DNA of 9,511 bases. Origin: an uncultured Bacteroidales bacterium (GTDB lineage: Bacteria; Bacteroidota; Bacteroidia; Bacteroidales; Bacteroidaceae). This document shows, piece by piece, positions 1 to 7,775 of this stretch (the stretch's first letter is position 1; every line of letters starts with the position of its first letter). Both the position numbers and the translations under genes were made by a program. The notes under the pieces are model-generated. The model made no database searches. It was not told the origin of the DNA and saw only the letters and a list, made by a program, of their open reading frames with translations. The stretch lies in assembly GCA_947367415.1 (NCBI GenBank), contig CANBEE010000094.1, forward strand, positions 1 through 9,511, written 5' to 3'.

Positions 1-1108
1 CACGCAACATGGGCTCGAAGAGGCGGGCGATGTCGGCATCGTCCTTTGAGAGGATATATTCGTGGTTGAACCATACGAGTTTCTTATAGTCGAAGCGGGC
101 ACCGGCCTTTGAGCAGCGTGAGAGGTCGAAGAGCTGAATCATCTCGTCGAGGGTCATCTTCTCCTGATCGTTACCGGGGTTCCAGCCAAGCAGAGCGAGG
201 AAGTTGATTACGGCCTCGGGCAGATAGTCCTTTTCACGATAGCCTGAAGAGATGTCGCCGGTCTTGGGGTCGTGCCACTCGAGGGGGAACACGGGGAAGC
301 CCAGGCGGTCGCCGTCGCGCTTGCTCAGTTTGCCGTTACCCTCGGGCTTGAGCAGCAAGGGCAGGTGGGCAAAGGTGGGCATAGTGTCTTCCCAACCGAA
401 AGCGCGGTAGAGCAATACGTGGAGCGGTGCTGAGGGCAACCACTCCTCGCCACGGATAACATGTGATACCTCCATGAGGTGGTCGTCAACGATGTTGGCC
501 AAGTGGTAGGTGGGCAGCTCGTCGGCACTCTTGTAGAGCACCTTATCGTCGAGTACAGAAGAATTGATTACTACCTCGCCACGGATGATATCGTGGACGT
601 GTACCTCTACACCTGGCTCGATGAGGAAGCGCACCACATACTGATGACCAGAGGCAAGCAGGGCATCGACCTCCTCCTTGGGGAGTGAGAGCGAGTTGCG
701 CATCTGCATGCGGGTGGTTGCATCGTACTGGAAGTTAGCTATCTCGGCACGCTTGGCCTCCAGCTCCTCGGGGGTATCAAACGCCATGTAGGCCTTGCCA
801 TTCTCGAGTAGTTGCTGCACATACTTCTTGTAGATGTCGCGACGCTCCGACTGGCGGTAGGGGCCATGGTCACCACCTACACCTACACCTTCATCGAAGG
901 CGAGGCCGAGCCACTGGAACGACTCGATGATGTACTCCTCGGCACCGGGCACGAAACGGTTTGAGTCGGTATCCTCGATGCGGAAGATGAAGTCGCCACC
1001 ATGCTGGCGGGCAAACAGATAGTTGTACAGGGCAGTGCGCACACCGCCGATATGCAAGGGTCCCGTAGGACTGGGCGCGAAGCGCACTCTTACTCTTCTT
1101 TCGGTCAT
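1..1108 (-). CDS. gltX: Glutamate--tRNA ligase, 3' end cut by the window
   Basis: This class I aminoacyl-tRNA synthetase charges tRNA-Glu with glutamate in the cytoplasm, using ATP. The frame is open from the ATG at 1108 to the window edge, giving 369 complete codons of a protein that is usually about 500 residues, so the C-terminal anticodon-binding part is missing. Near the start is the class I signature: RFAPSPTGPLHIGG, with the HIGH-type tetrad HIGG at residues 19-22. The second ATP-binding signature, KLSKR (the KMSKS loop), is at residues 260-264, followed by DGDRLG. Between them are typical GltX stretches such as FRIEDTD and VIRGEEWLPSAP. The start is supported by the family N-terminus and by a promoter box 41 bp upstream. 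The gene is divergent from the 7TM-HD gene. Identity is certain; whether it also charges tRNA-Gln cannot be judged here. Confidence 0.97.
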   Translation of the reverse strand, partial: MTERRVRVRFAPSPTGPLHIGGVRTALYNYLFARQHGGDFIFRIEDTDSNRFVPGAEEYIIESFQWLGLAFDEGVGVGGDHGPYRQSERRDIYKKYVQQLLENGKAYMAFDTPEELEAKRAEIANFQYDATTRMQMRNSLSLPKEEVDALLASGHQYVVRFLIEPGVEVHVHDIIRGEVVINSSVLDDKVLYKSADELPTYHLANIVDDHLMEVSHVIRGEEWLPSAPLHVLLYRAFGWEDTMPTFAHLPLLLKPEGNGKLSKRDGDRLGFPVFPLEWHDPKTGDISSGYREKDYLPEAVINFLALLGWNPGNDQEKMTLDEMIQLFDLSRCSKAGARFDYKKLVWFNHEYILSKDDADIARLFEPMLR

Positions 1109-1116
1109 ATATCTCT

Positions 1117-1144
1117 GTTTAGAGTTTAATGTTTAGTGTTTAGT
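1117..1144 (-). repeat. Four tandem heptamers forming the gltX leader
   Basis: Four consecutive 7-bp units read on the plus strand as GTTTAGA, GTTTAAT, GTTTAGT, GTTTAGT. On the coding strand of gltX they read ACTAAAC, ACTAAAC, ATTAAAC, TCTAAAC. They fill nearly all the space between the gltX -7 box (1149-1156) and its ATG (1108), so they would make up most of the 5' untranslated leader. No Shine-Dalgarno sequence is visible. A role in translation initiation or as an unstructured leader is inference. Confidence 0.8.
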
Positions 1145-1148
1145 GAGG

Positions 1149-1178
1149 CAAAGGTACGACAAAATCTTAGAACAAAAA
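1149..1178 (-). promoter_or_regulatory. Bacteroidota-type promoter of gltX
   Basis: Read on the minus strand, 1156-1149 is TACCTTTG, a perfect match to the Bacteroidota -7 consensus TAnnTTTG, followed by C. A TTTTTG run at 1178-1173 is a possible -33 TTTG element. The spacing of about 16 nt is shorter than the usual 19-21, so the -7 box is convincing and the -33 element is not. Confidence 0.6.
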
Positions 1179-1201
1179 TAGGAGATGTCAAAGATTTTTC
1201 G

Positions 1202-1209
1202 TAATTTGC
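1202..1209 (+). promoter_or_regulatory. Weak -7-like box before the 7TM-HD gene
   Basis: TAATTTGC lies 21 bp before the ATG at 1231. It resembles the Bacteroidota -7 box TAnnTTTG but is one base short between TA and TTTG, and no TTTG sits at the -33 distance. If real, the leader would be very short. Confidence 0.25.
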
Positions 1210-1230
1210 GCCGTTTTAGTGTGCTATGTT

Positions 1231-3258
1231 ATGAAACAGACTACAAAATCATATTTGTTCATCGCTGCCGCATTCGTAGCAGCCACGATCATCATAAGCG
1301 TCTTCCTGCCGCGTAAGGAGGCTGTAAGTCTTAACTTTACTGAGGGCGAACCTTGGCGTCACGAACAATTGACCTCCGCCTTCAGCTTTGCTGTATACAA
1401 GAGCGAGAAAGCATTGCAAGAGGAACGTGCCGCTGTAGTATCAGCCCAGCGTCCCTACTACACATTGGACATCAACCAAGGCAGCGAAGCCCAGAGCGCC
1501 TTTGAGGCTGCCTACAAGCAGGAACTGTATCTGCTAGTAAGCCCCATACTGAGCCGTCAGGTGAGCAAAAGGCTTACCGAGCTGTATAGCCATGGCATTA
1601 TCAGCAGCAACGACCTCAGCCGCCTGCAGGCCGACAGCATCAGCAACATCATGCTCATCAAGCAGAATGTAGCTACACCAAGGCCCATCGATGAGCTCTA
1701 CACCGTGCAGCAAGCCTATGAGTATATAATGAGCACCGACACAACCTTATGGGGACGCCATGCGCTGCAGAGCTGCAATCTCAACGACTACATACAGCCT
1801 AATCTGCATTACGACGAGGCGAAATCGGAAGCGGCCTTGAACGAAGCGTTAGAGACGATATCGCTTACCAGCAAGGTGATACAAAAGGACCAAAAGATTA
1901 TCGGAGCAGGCGACATGGTCGATGAGGATCATTACCAGACATTGCTCTCGTACCAGCAGGAGCTGAACAAACGTGTCGACGAACGTGGTATACAGATGAC
2001 CTTCATCGGGCAGGTGCTGCTCATCGTACTGCTCATCGGAGGTTATGTGATGTATCTCGTGAACTATCGCCGCAACTACCTCATGGAGCGCAATAAGCTG
2101 CTCTTCCTCCTGACGCAGCTGACAATCTTCCCAGTCATCACATCGTGGATACTCGATAATGGAGGAGCGCTTATGATTATCCCTCTGGCAATGGCACCGG
2201 TGATGATCAATATCTTCCTCGATTCGCGTACTGCCTTCATCACCCACACCTTCATCACACTCATCATCTCGCTCATCGTTCCTGACCCCTTCATATTCGT
2301 GCTGCTACAACTCATAGCAGGTATCGCTGCTATATACTCGCTTACCGAACTCACCGAGCGTGTACAGATTTTCCGCGTAGCCTTGGTGGTGGCTGCCTGC
2401 TACTGCCTTGTATTCTTCGGCTACGAGCTCATCACGAAGAGCACGTTTGCCATGTTCAACAAGCGTATGTATATACACTTCCTGCTCAATGGAGTGCTGT
2501 TGCTCTTTACCTACCCATTGATGTTGCTCTATGAGAAATTCTTCCGCTTCACCTCCGACGTTACTCTTATGGAGCTCTCGAATTTCAACATCAAGCTGCT
2601 GCGCCAGCTTTCCGAGGCTGCTCCCGGCACATTCCAACACTCCATACAGGTATCGAACCTTGCTGCTGCAGCGGCACAAAAGGTTGGTGCCAGCAGTCTG
2701 CTGGTGCGTACAGGTGCCATGTATCATGACATCGGCAAGATGGAGAATCCCGTATTCTTTACCGAGAACCAGGGTAATACCAATCCGCATGCTTGTCTCC
2801 CCTATGAGCAAAGCGCAAGAATCATTATCAACCACGTAACAGACGGGCTCCGCATGGCCGAGAAGCATGCCCTGCCAGCTGCCATCAAGGACTTCATCGC
2901 TACCCATCATGGATGCAGCAAAGCAAAATACTTCTACATCTCCTACAAGAATGAACACCCCAATGAGGAGGTCGATGAGAGCATCTTCACCTACCCAGGC
3001 CCCGAACCATTCTCTATGGAGACAGCCATCCTCATGATGGCCGATGCCGTAGAAGCAGCCTCACGCAGCCTGCCTGAATATACCGAGGAGAGCATTGGCA
3101 ACTTAGTGGACCGTGTGGTGGACGGACAAGTGGCAGAAGGACACTTTAAGGAGTGCCCCATAACATTCAAGGACATCACCGACATCAAAAACGTGTTCAA
3201 GGAGAAGCTCCGCACCGTGTACCACACACGCATCAGCTACCCTGAGCTTAAGCGATAG
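1231..3258 (+). CDS. 7TM-HD family membrane phosphohydrolase (PgpH/YqfF-like)
   Basis: A 675-residue inner-membrane protein with the full architecture of the PgpH family. There is one N-terminal membrane anchor (about residues 7-27), a large extracytoplasmic domain (about 30-250), seven hydrophobic segments (about 255-440), and a C-terminal cytoplasmic HD hydrolase domain. The metal-binding HD residues are all visible: H470 (FQHS), H499-D500 (YHDIGK), H559-H560 (THHG) and D605 (ADAVEA). Characterised Firmicute relatives cleave cyclic di-AMP to pApA; the same substrate here is inferred from the family. A GTG at 1219 in the same frame would add four residues, but the ATG at 1231 begins a typical MKQTTKSY basic N-terminus before the first membrane segment, so I prefer it. 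The gene is divergent from gltX and convergent with priA (38 bp between stops), with no obvious terminator between them. Confidence 0.92.
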   Translation: MKQTTKSYLFIAAAFVAATIIISVFLPRKEAVSLNFTEGEPWRHEQLTSAFSFAVYKSEKALQEERAAVVSAQRPYYTLDINQGSEAQSAFEAAYKQELYLLVSPILSRQVSKRLTELYSHGIISSNDLSRLQADSISNIMLIKQNVATPRPIDELYTVQQAYEYIMSTDTTLWGRHALQSCNLNDYIQPNLHYDEAKSEAALNEALETISLTSKVIQKDQKIIGAGDMVDEDHYQTLLSYQQELNKRVDERGIQMTFIGQVLLIVLLIGGYVMYLVNYRRNYLMERNKLLFLLTQLTIFPVITSWILDNGGALMIIPLAMAPVMINIFLDSRTAFITHTFITLIISLIVPDPFIFVLLQLIAGIAAIYSLTELTERVQIFRVALVVAACYCLVFFGYELITKSTFAMFNKRMYIHFLLNGVLLLFTYPLMLLYEKFFRFTSDVTLMELSNFNIKLLRQLSEAAPGTFQHSIQVSNLAAAAAQKVGASSLLVRTGAMYHDIGKMENPVFFTENQGNTNPHACLPYEQSARIIINHVTDGLRMAEKHALPAAIKDFIATHHGCSKAKYFYISYKNEHPNEEVDESIFTYPGPEPFSMETAILMMADAVEAASRSLPEYTEESIGNLVDRVVDGQVAEGHFKECPITFKDITDIKNVFKEKLRTVYHTRISYPELKR

Positions 3259-3296
3259 GCAGGAGCAAGAAGCGGTCTTATAACTGGCGTTGAGGA

Positions 3297-5771
3297 TCAA
3301 TACGGGTCCACATCGTAATACAGCATCACTCCGTGGAGCAGGCCTTGACTCGCAATGGTCTGTTGCACCTGGTGCAAGTAATGCCTTACCTGTGATACAC
3401 CCAGAGCAGACTCGGCCTTAAGCATGAGTTTGCGTATATGAAGCCCCTGCACACGTGCTACAGCAGGAGGCTCAGGACCAAGCACGCGAGTACCGAAATA
3501 CTGGCGCAGGCCTTGTGCCATAGCATCAGCTGCATGACCGACTGTGGCCTCGTCCCTACCCTTTACATATATATATATCAGCCGGCAGAAAGGTGGATAG
3601 CGGAAAAGGTCACGCTCAGCCATCTGGTCGGTATAGAGAGTAGCATAGTCATGCTCCATGACCTGGCGGATAACAGGCAGGTCTACATTGCGGGTCTGCA
3701 ACACCACAAGTCCCTGCTCGCCACGCCTGCCTGCACGACCTGCGACCTGCGCCATCAGCTGGTAGGAGCGTTCATAGGCACGGAAGTCGGGGAAGTTGAG
3801 CATAGTATCGGCATTCATGATACCCACCACATGGACGTTGGCAAAGTCAAGACCCTTGGACACCATCTGCGTGCCAATAAGCACATCGGTCTTTCCCTCA
3901 TCAAAATCGGCCAATATACGTTCATAGGCGCTTTTGGTGCGCGTAGTATCAAGATCCATACGTGCGACACGGGCTTTGGGGAAGTAACGGTTGACCTCCT
4001 CCTCGATACGTTCGGTGCCCATGCCATGCTTGCCAAACGCCTTACCTCCACACGACGGGCATTTGATGGGGACATTGTATATATTGCCACAATAGTGGCA
4101 TATGAGCTGGTGCATCCCCCGATGATAGGTAAGGCTCACATCGCAACGATCACAACGGGGCACCCAACCGCATGCACTACACTCAAGCATAGGAGCATAG
4201 CCACGGCGGTTCTGAAAAAGGATGACCTGGCGGCCTTGCGAGAAGGCTTCAGACATGGCATCGTGCAGCACCGTGGAGAAAGGGCCATACATGCGTTTCT
4301 TGCGATACTCCTCCTTGAGGTCTACCACCTCGATATGGGGAAGCTGTACGTGTCCGAAGCGCTCGGTCATCTGCACCAGTCCGTACTTGCCGCTCTGGGC
4401 ATTATAATAGCTCTCCATAGAGGGAGTGGCTGTGCCGAGCAGGACCTTGCCCTTATGATAAGCTGCAAGCATCACTGCCACGCTGCGGGCATGATAGCGC
4501 GGCGGGGGCTCTTGCTGCTTGTATGTGGTCTCGTGCTCCTCATCTACAATGACAAGTCCAAGATTCTGAAAGGGGAGAAAGACCGACGAGCGTACCCCGA
4601 GCACTACATCATAGGGGGTATCGGAGAGTTGCTTATGCCATATCTCCACACGCTCGGCATCGGAGAATTTGGAGTGATATACCCCCAGGCGTGAACCAAA
4701 GACTCGGCGCAGGCGATCGGTCATCTGCTGCGTAAGAGCAATCTCGGGCACAAGATAGAGTACCTGACGCCCCTGCCTCAGCTGTTCATCGATAAGATGG
4801 ATGTACACCTCTGTCTTACCGCTTGAGGTGACACCATGGAGCAGGCACACATCGTGGCTGGTCCACGAAGCAACAACTGCGTCAAACGCATCTTGCTGAT
4901 GAGGGCTGAGCGGTATCAGGCTCTTTGCCGTAGGGGCAGTGTCGGAAGTGTTCAGACGGCATAGCTCTACGGCATAGCTCTCAACAACACCTTTTGCTAT
5001 AAGTGCATTGAGCACAGTAGCACTCATGCCACTCTCTTTAAGCAACACACCGCGTGGGACACCCTTTGTGTATGCACCATCCTGCCCCTCGCCTCCCATC
5101 AGCCCAAGCATGCACAGCAGGAGTTGCTGTTGCTTGACGGCACGCTTGAGAGCTGCCAACGCCTCATTCAACGCCAGCTCTGAGCGATAAGCATCACACA
5201 GACGTATGTAGGCCTCACTCTTAGGCTTATACCCTTGACGCATAGCCTCGTCGACACGGATAGCCTCCCTGTCCAACAAGGACTTAATGACCTGCATGCT
5301 ATTCTTGAGGCCACAGCTCTTGGCAAGCTGGAGCACTCGCTGCTTGGGGTTGAGGAGCAATGCATCCAGCACCAGTTGTTCCTTATCGCGCAGAGGCGTT
5401 TCGGCCACAAAGTCATCGTTAAGCTCTACTATCGTCTCACTCTCGATCTTCAGCCCCGAGGGTAACGCTGCTTTATAGACATCTCCTACAGAGCACATAT
5501 AATAATCGGCAATCCACCTCCACAGCTTCAGTTGCAGTGGCTGTATGACAGGTGCATAATCAAGCACCTCGCTCACCTCCTTCAGCTCATAGTCGCCTTG
5601 TGGCTTCTCGGTATGCTTGCGTATGACAATAGCCGTATAGTAACGCTTAGGGCCAAACTGCACTACTACCCTACTACCCGTCTTCACCGCCTCGGCATAT
5701 GACTCTGGCAGCAGATAGGTGTAACTATCGGCCAGCGGGAGGGGCAGTATGACATCAACGTAGCATTGCAT
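3297..5771 (-). CDS. priA: Primosomal protein N' (PriA replication-restart helicase)
   Basis: PriA recognises stalled replication forks and reloads the replicative helicase. The 824-residue protein is intact. The N-terminal DNA-binding domain begins VDVILPLPLADSYTY. Superfamily 2 helicase motifs follow in order: Walker A GVTSSGKT (313-320), Walker B DEEH (410-413), GTATPS (446-451), IGTQMVSKGLDF (632-643) and QVAGRAGRRGEQG (675-687). Eight cysteines between 531 and 574 (C531, C534, C540, C543, C558, C561, C571, C574) form the two zinc sites typical of PriA. Length is slightly above the approximately 730 residues of E. coli PriA; residues about 200-280, between the DNA-binding and helicase parts, may account for some of the extra. 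The ATG at 5771 starts the conserved N-terminus and follows a -7 box by 37 bp. An (AT)6 run at 3567-3578 lies within the coding sequence and encodes I-Y residues. Confidence 0.97.
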   Translation of the reverse strand: MQCYVDVILPLPLADSYTYLLPESYAEAVKTGSRVVVQFGPKRYYTAIVIRKHTEKPQGDYELKEVSEVLDYAPVIQPLQLKLWRWIADYYMCSVGDVYKAALPSGLKIESETIVELNDDFVAETPLRDKEQLVLDALLLNPKQRVLQLAKSCGLKNSMQVIKSLLDREAIRVDEAMRQGYKPKSEAYIRLCDAYRSELALNEALAALKRAVKQQQLLLCMLGLMGGEGQDGAYTKGVPRGVLLKESGMSATVLNALIAKGVVESYAVELCRLNTSDTAPTAKSLIPLSPHQQDAFDAVVASWTSHDVCLLHGVTSSGKTEVYIHLIDEQLRQGRQVLYLVPEIALTQQMTDRLRRVFGSRLGVYHSKFSDAERVEIWHKQLSDTPYDVVLGVRSSVFLPFQNLGLVIVDEEHETTYKQQEPPPRYHARSVAVMLAAYHKGKVLLGTATPSMESYYNAQSGKYGLVQMTERFGHVQLPHIEVVDLKEEYRKKRMYGPFSTVLHDAMSEAFSQGRQVILFQNRRGYAPMLECSACGWVPRCDRCDVSLTYHRGMHQLICHYCGNIYNVPIKCPSCGGKAFGKHGMGTERIEEEVNRYFPKARVARMDLDTTRTKSAYERILADFDEGKTDVLIGTQMVSKGLDFANVHVVGIMNADTMLNFPDFRAYERSYQLMAQVAGRAGRRGEQGLVVLQTRNVDLPVIRQVMEHDYATLYTDQMAERDLFRYPPFCRLIYIYVKGRDEATVGHAADAMAQGLRQYFGTRVLGPEPPAVARVQGLHIRKLMLKAESALGVSQVRHYLHQVQQTIASQGLLHGVMLYYDVDPY

Positions 5772-5808
5772 TATTGCGCGAAGTTACAAAAAAGAATGTT
5801 CGGGACAG

Positions 5809-5816
5809 CAAATTTA
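5809..5816 (-). promoter_or_regulatory. -7 box of the priA promoter
   Basis: On the minus strand this reads TAAATTTG followed by C, a perfect match to the Bacteroidota -7 consensus TAnnTTTG, 37 bp before the priA ATG. No TTTG is seen at the usual -33 distance; the nearest, formed by the terminator T-run, is only 4 nt away. The box lies only 5 bp beyond the terminator of the upstream beta-barrel gene, which suggests priA has its own transcript. Confidence 0.55.
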
Positions 5817-5821
5817 CACCC

Positions 5822-5851
5822 AAAAAAAGAGGAGATAATGCTACCTCCTCT
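5822..5851 (-). terminator. Rho-independent terminator after the beta-barrel gene
   Basis: Reading the minus strand, AGAGGAG (5851-5845) pairs with CTCCTCT (5834-5828) around a 10-nt loop. A run of seven T follows, beginning with the last paired base (5828-5822). The stem is GC-containing and sits 25 bp past the stop of the beta-barrel gene, so it ends that transcript before priA. Confidence 0.85.
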
Positions 5852-5875
5852 CTCCCCTTTTTATGTATTCTTGAA

Positions 5876-6628
5876 TTAGAACAGATAAGCTACTGAAACC
5901 TGTACTGTTCCAGCCTTGATATTTGCTGTAGCTTGCTTAGCCTTGTCTATAGTGCCGCTCAGCTTCTCGAACGCATTGATTGAAATGTTCTGGCCATTCT
6001 TCAAGTTCTCGGCATTCTCAATCTCTGAGGCATCGATATATTGGAACTCTCCGGTCTTACCCCAAGGCATATTATAGTTGAGAGCAACCTGAAGATGGTT
6101 GAGCAATGTAGCACCCAAGCCGATGTTGATGCTCAATGTTGACTTCTCCAATACATAGGCAGAGACATCACCTGCAGTAACACCTGTCACATCGTCGAAC
6201 TGAACATTGTTGAATACCTTGGTTGTTTCACCCACGTTGAAACCAAACTCCGGACCTGCAGCAATAAATACATTGGCTACATTGCCCAGTCCAAAGCTGT
6301 ACTTGATGTTCAAAGGAATCTGGAAGCTATTCTGCTTGAAAGTCTCATTATCGCCTACGCTCATACCCTTCTGTGAATAGAGGGCAGCAGCCTCGATGCC
6401 GAAGCCGAGGATGGGCACGCGGAGCTCGGCCTTGGGACCGATAAAGAATCCTGTGTAGTTATCCTTGTTCATGATCTGTGCCTTGTCCTGTACAATGCCT
6501 GACAAGTTCGACAAATCATTGCTGACCATGTTTACACCGCCCTTGATACCCCAGCTGAACTGTGCTTGTGCAGGAACAACTACGAAAAGTGCCATTACCA
6601 TAATGGCCATACATGTAATCTTTTTCAT
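5876..6628 (-). CDS. Outer-membrane beta-barrel protein (porin family)
   Basis: A 250-residue exported protein. Residues 1-22 form a clear signal peptide: MKKI, a hydrophobic core through VVVP, and an AQA cleavage site before Q23. The mature part starts FSWGIKGG, which is the usual opening of small Bacteroidota OmpA-like or porin-family barrels. It then shows alternating hydrophobic strands (for example AELRVPILGFGIEAAALYS, NIKYSFGLG and VALNYNMPWG). The chain ends VSVAYLF, an aromatic-terminated strand of the kind recognised by the BAM assembly machinery. No periplasmic OmpA peptidoglycan-binding domain follows. The cysteine at residue 6 is inside the signal core and is not a lipobox. Substrate or binding role is unknown. 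It has its own promoter and terminator, so it is likely monocistronic. Confidence 0.88.
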   Translation of the reverse strand: MKKITCMAIMVMALFVVVPAQAQFSWGIKGGVNMVSNDLSNLSGIVQDKAQIMNKDNYTGFFIGPKAELRVPILGFGIEAAALYSQKGMSVGDNETFKQNSFQIPLNIKYSFGLGNVANVFIAAGPEFGFNVGETTKVFNNVQFDDVTGVTAGDVSAYVLEKSTLSINIGLGATLLNHLQVALNYNMPWGKTGEFQYIDASEIENAENLKNGQNISINAFEKLSGTIDKAKQATANIKAGTVQVSVAYLF

Positions 6629-6654
6629 ACTCGTGTTTTTTAAGTTAATCTGTG

Positions 6655-6684
6655 CAAAAGTACATAATATTTTTTAATATCCAA
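6655..6684 (-). promoter_or_regulatory. Promoter of the beta-barrel gene
   Basis: On the minus strand 6662-6655 reads TACTTTTG followed by C, a perfect TAnnTTTG -7 box 26 bp before the ATG. About 18 nt upstream is TTGG (6684-6681), a weak -33 candidate. The spacer holds an AT-rich inverted repeat (ATATT at 6667-6671 and AATAT at 6676-6680). A second one, CAACC/GGTTG (6682-6695), overlaps the -33 region. Confidence 0.6.
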
Positions 6685-6715
6685 CCACAAGGTTGAAAAA
6701 CTTACAGTTCCCTCC

Positions 6716-7756
6716 CTACATGATTCTTATGGAATAGGCCTGCTCCTCGCGGCGCAAGGGATAATCGCCACGCAGAAGCTCAAAGTTCTCGGGGTGTTCA
6801 CGTAGAGCCCGACAGTCCCTGGTCGGGTCATATATCTGCAACAAGGCTGCAGAAAGGCTTGTCGAGTACAGGACCGTCTCGGCCGGGGGAGGAGGCGTAA
6901 TGCTTGGCACCTCACCCAAATGGAAATGGCTGGCGAGCGCCTCGAGTGCCATGCGGGTGGCATTTGCCTTGCCATCGGCCGAGTAGCCTGCGATATGGGG
7001 CGTACCGATATAGCAACGGTCAAGGAGCATGCGGTCGATAAGTGGCTCATGCTCCCATACGTCGATGACGCACCCTGCCACATCGCCACGCTCAAGGGCC
7101 CGAAGCAGCGCCGGTGTATCCGTAGTCTCACCCCGCGATGTATTTATAAAATAGGGCCTATGCTGCAACGACCCGAAGAACTCCTCACCGGCCAGATGAA
7201 AGGTAGGGTACTTCCCGCCATAGGTCAATGGCGTGTGCAGCGTTACGACATCGGCCTCCCCGGCAATCCTTTCCAACGGGACGAAACCCGCTTCGCCTCG
7301 CTCGGCACGTGGAGGGTCACACAGGAGCACGCGCATGCCCCACGAGCGGGCCATCTCAGCCACAAGCCTCCCCACATTGCCCACTCCCACGACACCTATC
7401 GTAGCGCCGGACAGCCTCAGCCCACGGTCGCGCTGCAGCAACAGCAGGGCCGACTGCACATACTGCCTCACCGAAGCCGCATTGCATCCCGGTGCATTGA
7501 CCCAGTGTATGCCCTGCGCAGCGCAGTAGTCGGCATCGATATGGTCGTGCCCGATGGTTGCCGTAGCAATGAACCTCACCCTGCTCCCCTCGAGCAGAGC
7601 GGCATTGCACTGTGTACGGGTGCGCACGATGAGCGCATCGGCATCACACACCAGGGCCCTGTCCATACGGGCCCCCGGCACATACACCGCATCCACGCCC
7701 ATCAGAGCCAATGCCTCGCGTATGTAGGGAATCTTGTCGTCTACGATTGCTTTCAT
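6716..7756 (-). CDS. pdxB: Erythronate-4-phosphate dehydrogenase
   Basis: This cytoplasmic NAD-dependent enzyme oxidises 4-phosphoerythronate in the DXP-dependent route to pyridoxal phosphate (vitamin B6). The 346-residue protein opens MKAIVDDKIPYIREAL, typical of PdxB. It has a Rossmann dinucleotide-binding motif GVVGVGNVG at 121-129 and the catalytic triad of D-2-hydroxyacid dehydrogenases: R208 in NTSRGE, E237 in VWEHEP and H254 in GTPHIAGYS. A C-terminal extension after about residue 280 matches the PdxB-specific tail position. Length is normal for the Bacteroidota form. The frame is open farther upstream to 7852, but that would overlap wbqC by 77 bp. The ATG at 7756 is preceded by AGGAAGG and begins the conserved N-terminus, so it is preferred. 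It lies 19 bp after wbqC and is almost certainly cotranscribed with it. Confidence 0.95.
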   Translation of the reverse strand: MKAIVDDKIPYIREALALMGVDAVYVPGARMDRALVCDADALIVRTRTQCNAALLEGSRVRFIATATIGHDHIDADYCAAQGIHWVNAPGCNAASVRQYVQSALLLLQRDRGLRLSGATIGVVGVGNVGRLVAEMARSWGMRVLLCDPPRAERGEAGFVPLERIAGEADVVTLHTPLTYGGKYPTFHLAGEEFFGSLQHRPYFINTSRGETTDTPALLRALERGDVAGCVIDVWEHEPLIDRMLLDRCYIGTPHIAGYSADGKANATRMALEALASHFHLGEVPSITPPPPAETVLYSTSLSAALLQIYDPTRDCRALREHPENFELLRGDYPLRREEQAYSIRIM

Positions 7757-7758
7757 AT

Positions 7759-7765
7759 CCTTCCT
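7759..7765 (-). promoter_or_regulatory. Shine-Dalgarno-like site that fixes the pdxB start
   Basis: On the minus strand AGGAAGG sits just before the ATG at 7756; the first AGGA is 5 nt from the start codon. Strong Shine-Dalgarno sequences are uncommon in Bacteroidota, so this one usefully supports the shorter pdxB start over the upstream one that would overlap wbqC. Confidence 0.6.
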
Positions 7766-7775
7766 GTCTGTTTTT

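Noticed and set aside
325..688. Short open frames on both strands near the left end
   Set aside because: They lie inside gltX, which is open through the whole region in another frame and carries both class I signatures.
1219..1230. GTG start for the 7TM-HD gene
   Set aside because: It adds only four residues (MCYV) before a normal ATG-Lys-Gln start, and would sit very close to the candidate -7 box.
3567..3578. (AT)6 run as a phase-variation tract in priA
   Set aside because: It is short, in frame (coding alternating Ile and Tyr), and priA is a housekeeping gene in which switching would be unlikely.
3438..4694. 418-codon open frame on the plus strand
   Set aside because: It is fully antisense to the helicase domain of priA, which has every family motif. 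The antisense translation shows no recognisable domain, so it is a shadow of codon bias.
6611..6613. Cysteine 6 of the barrel protein as a lipoprotein site
   Set aside because: It lies at the start of the hydrophobic signal core, with no lipobox; the AQA cleavage site after residue 22 fits signal peptidase I.
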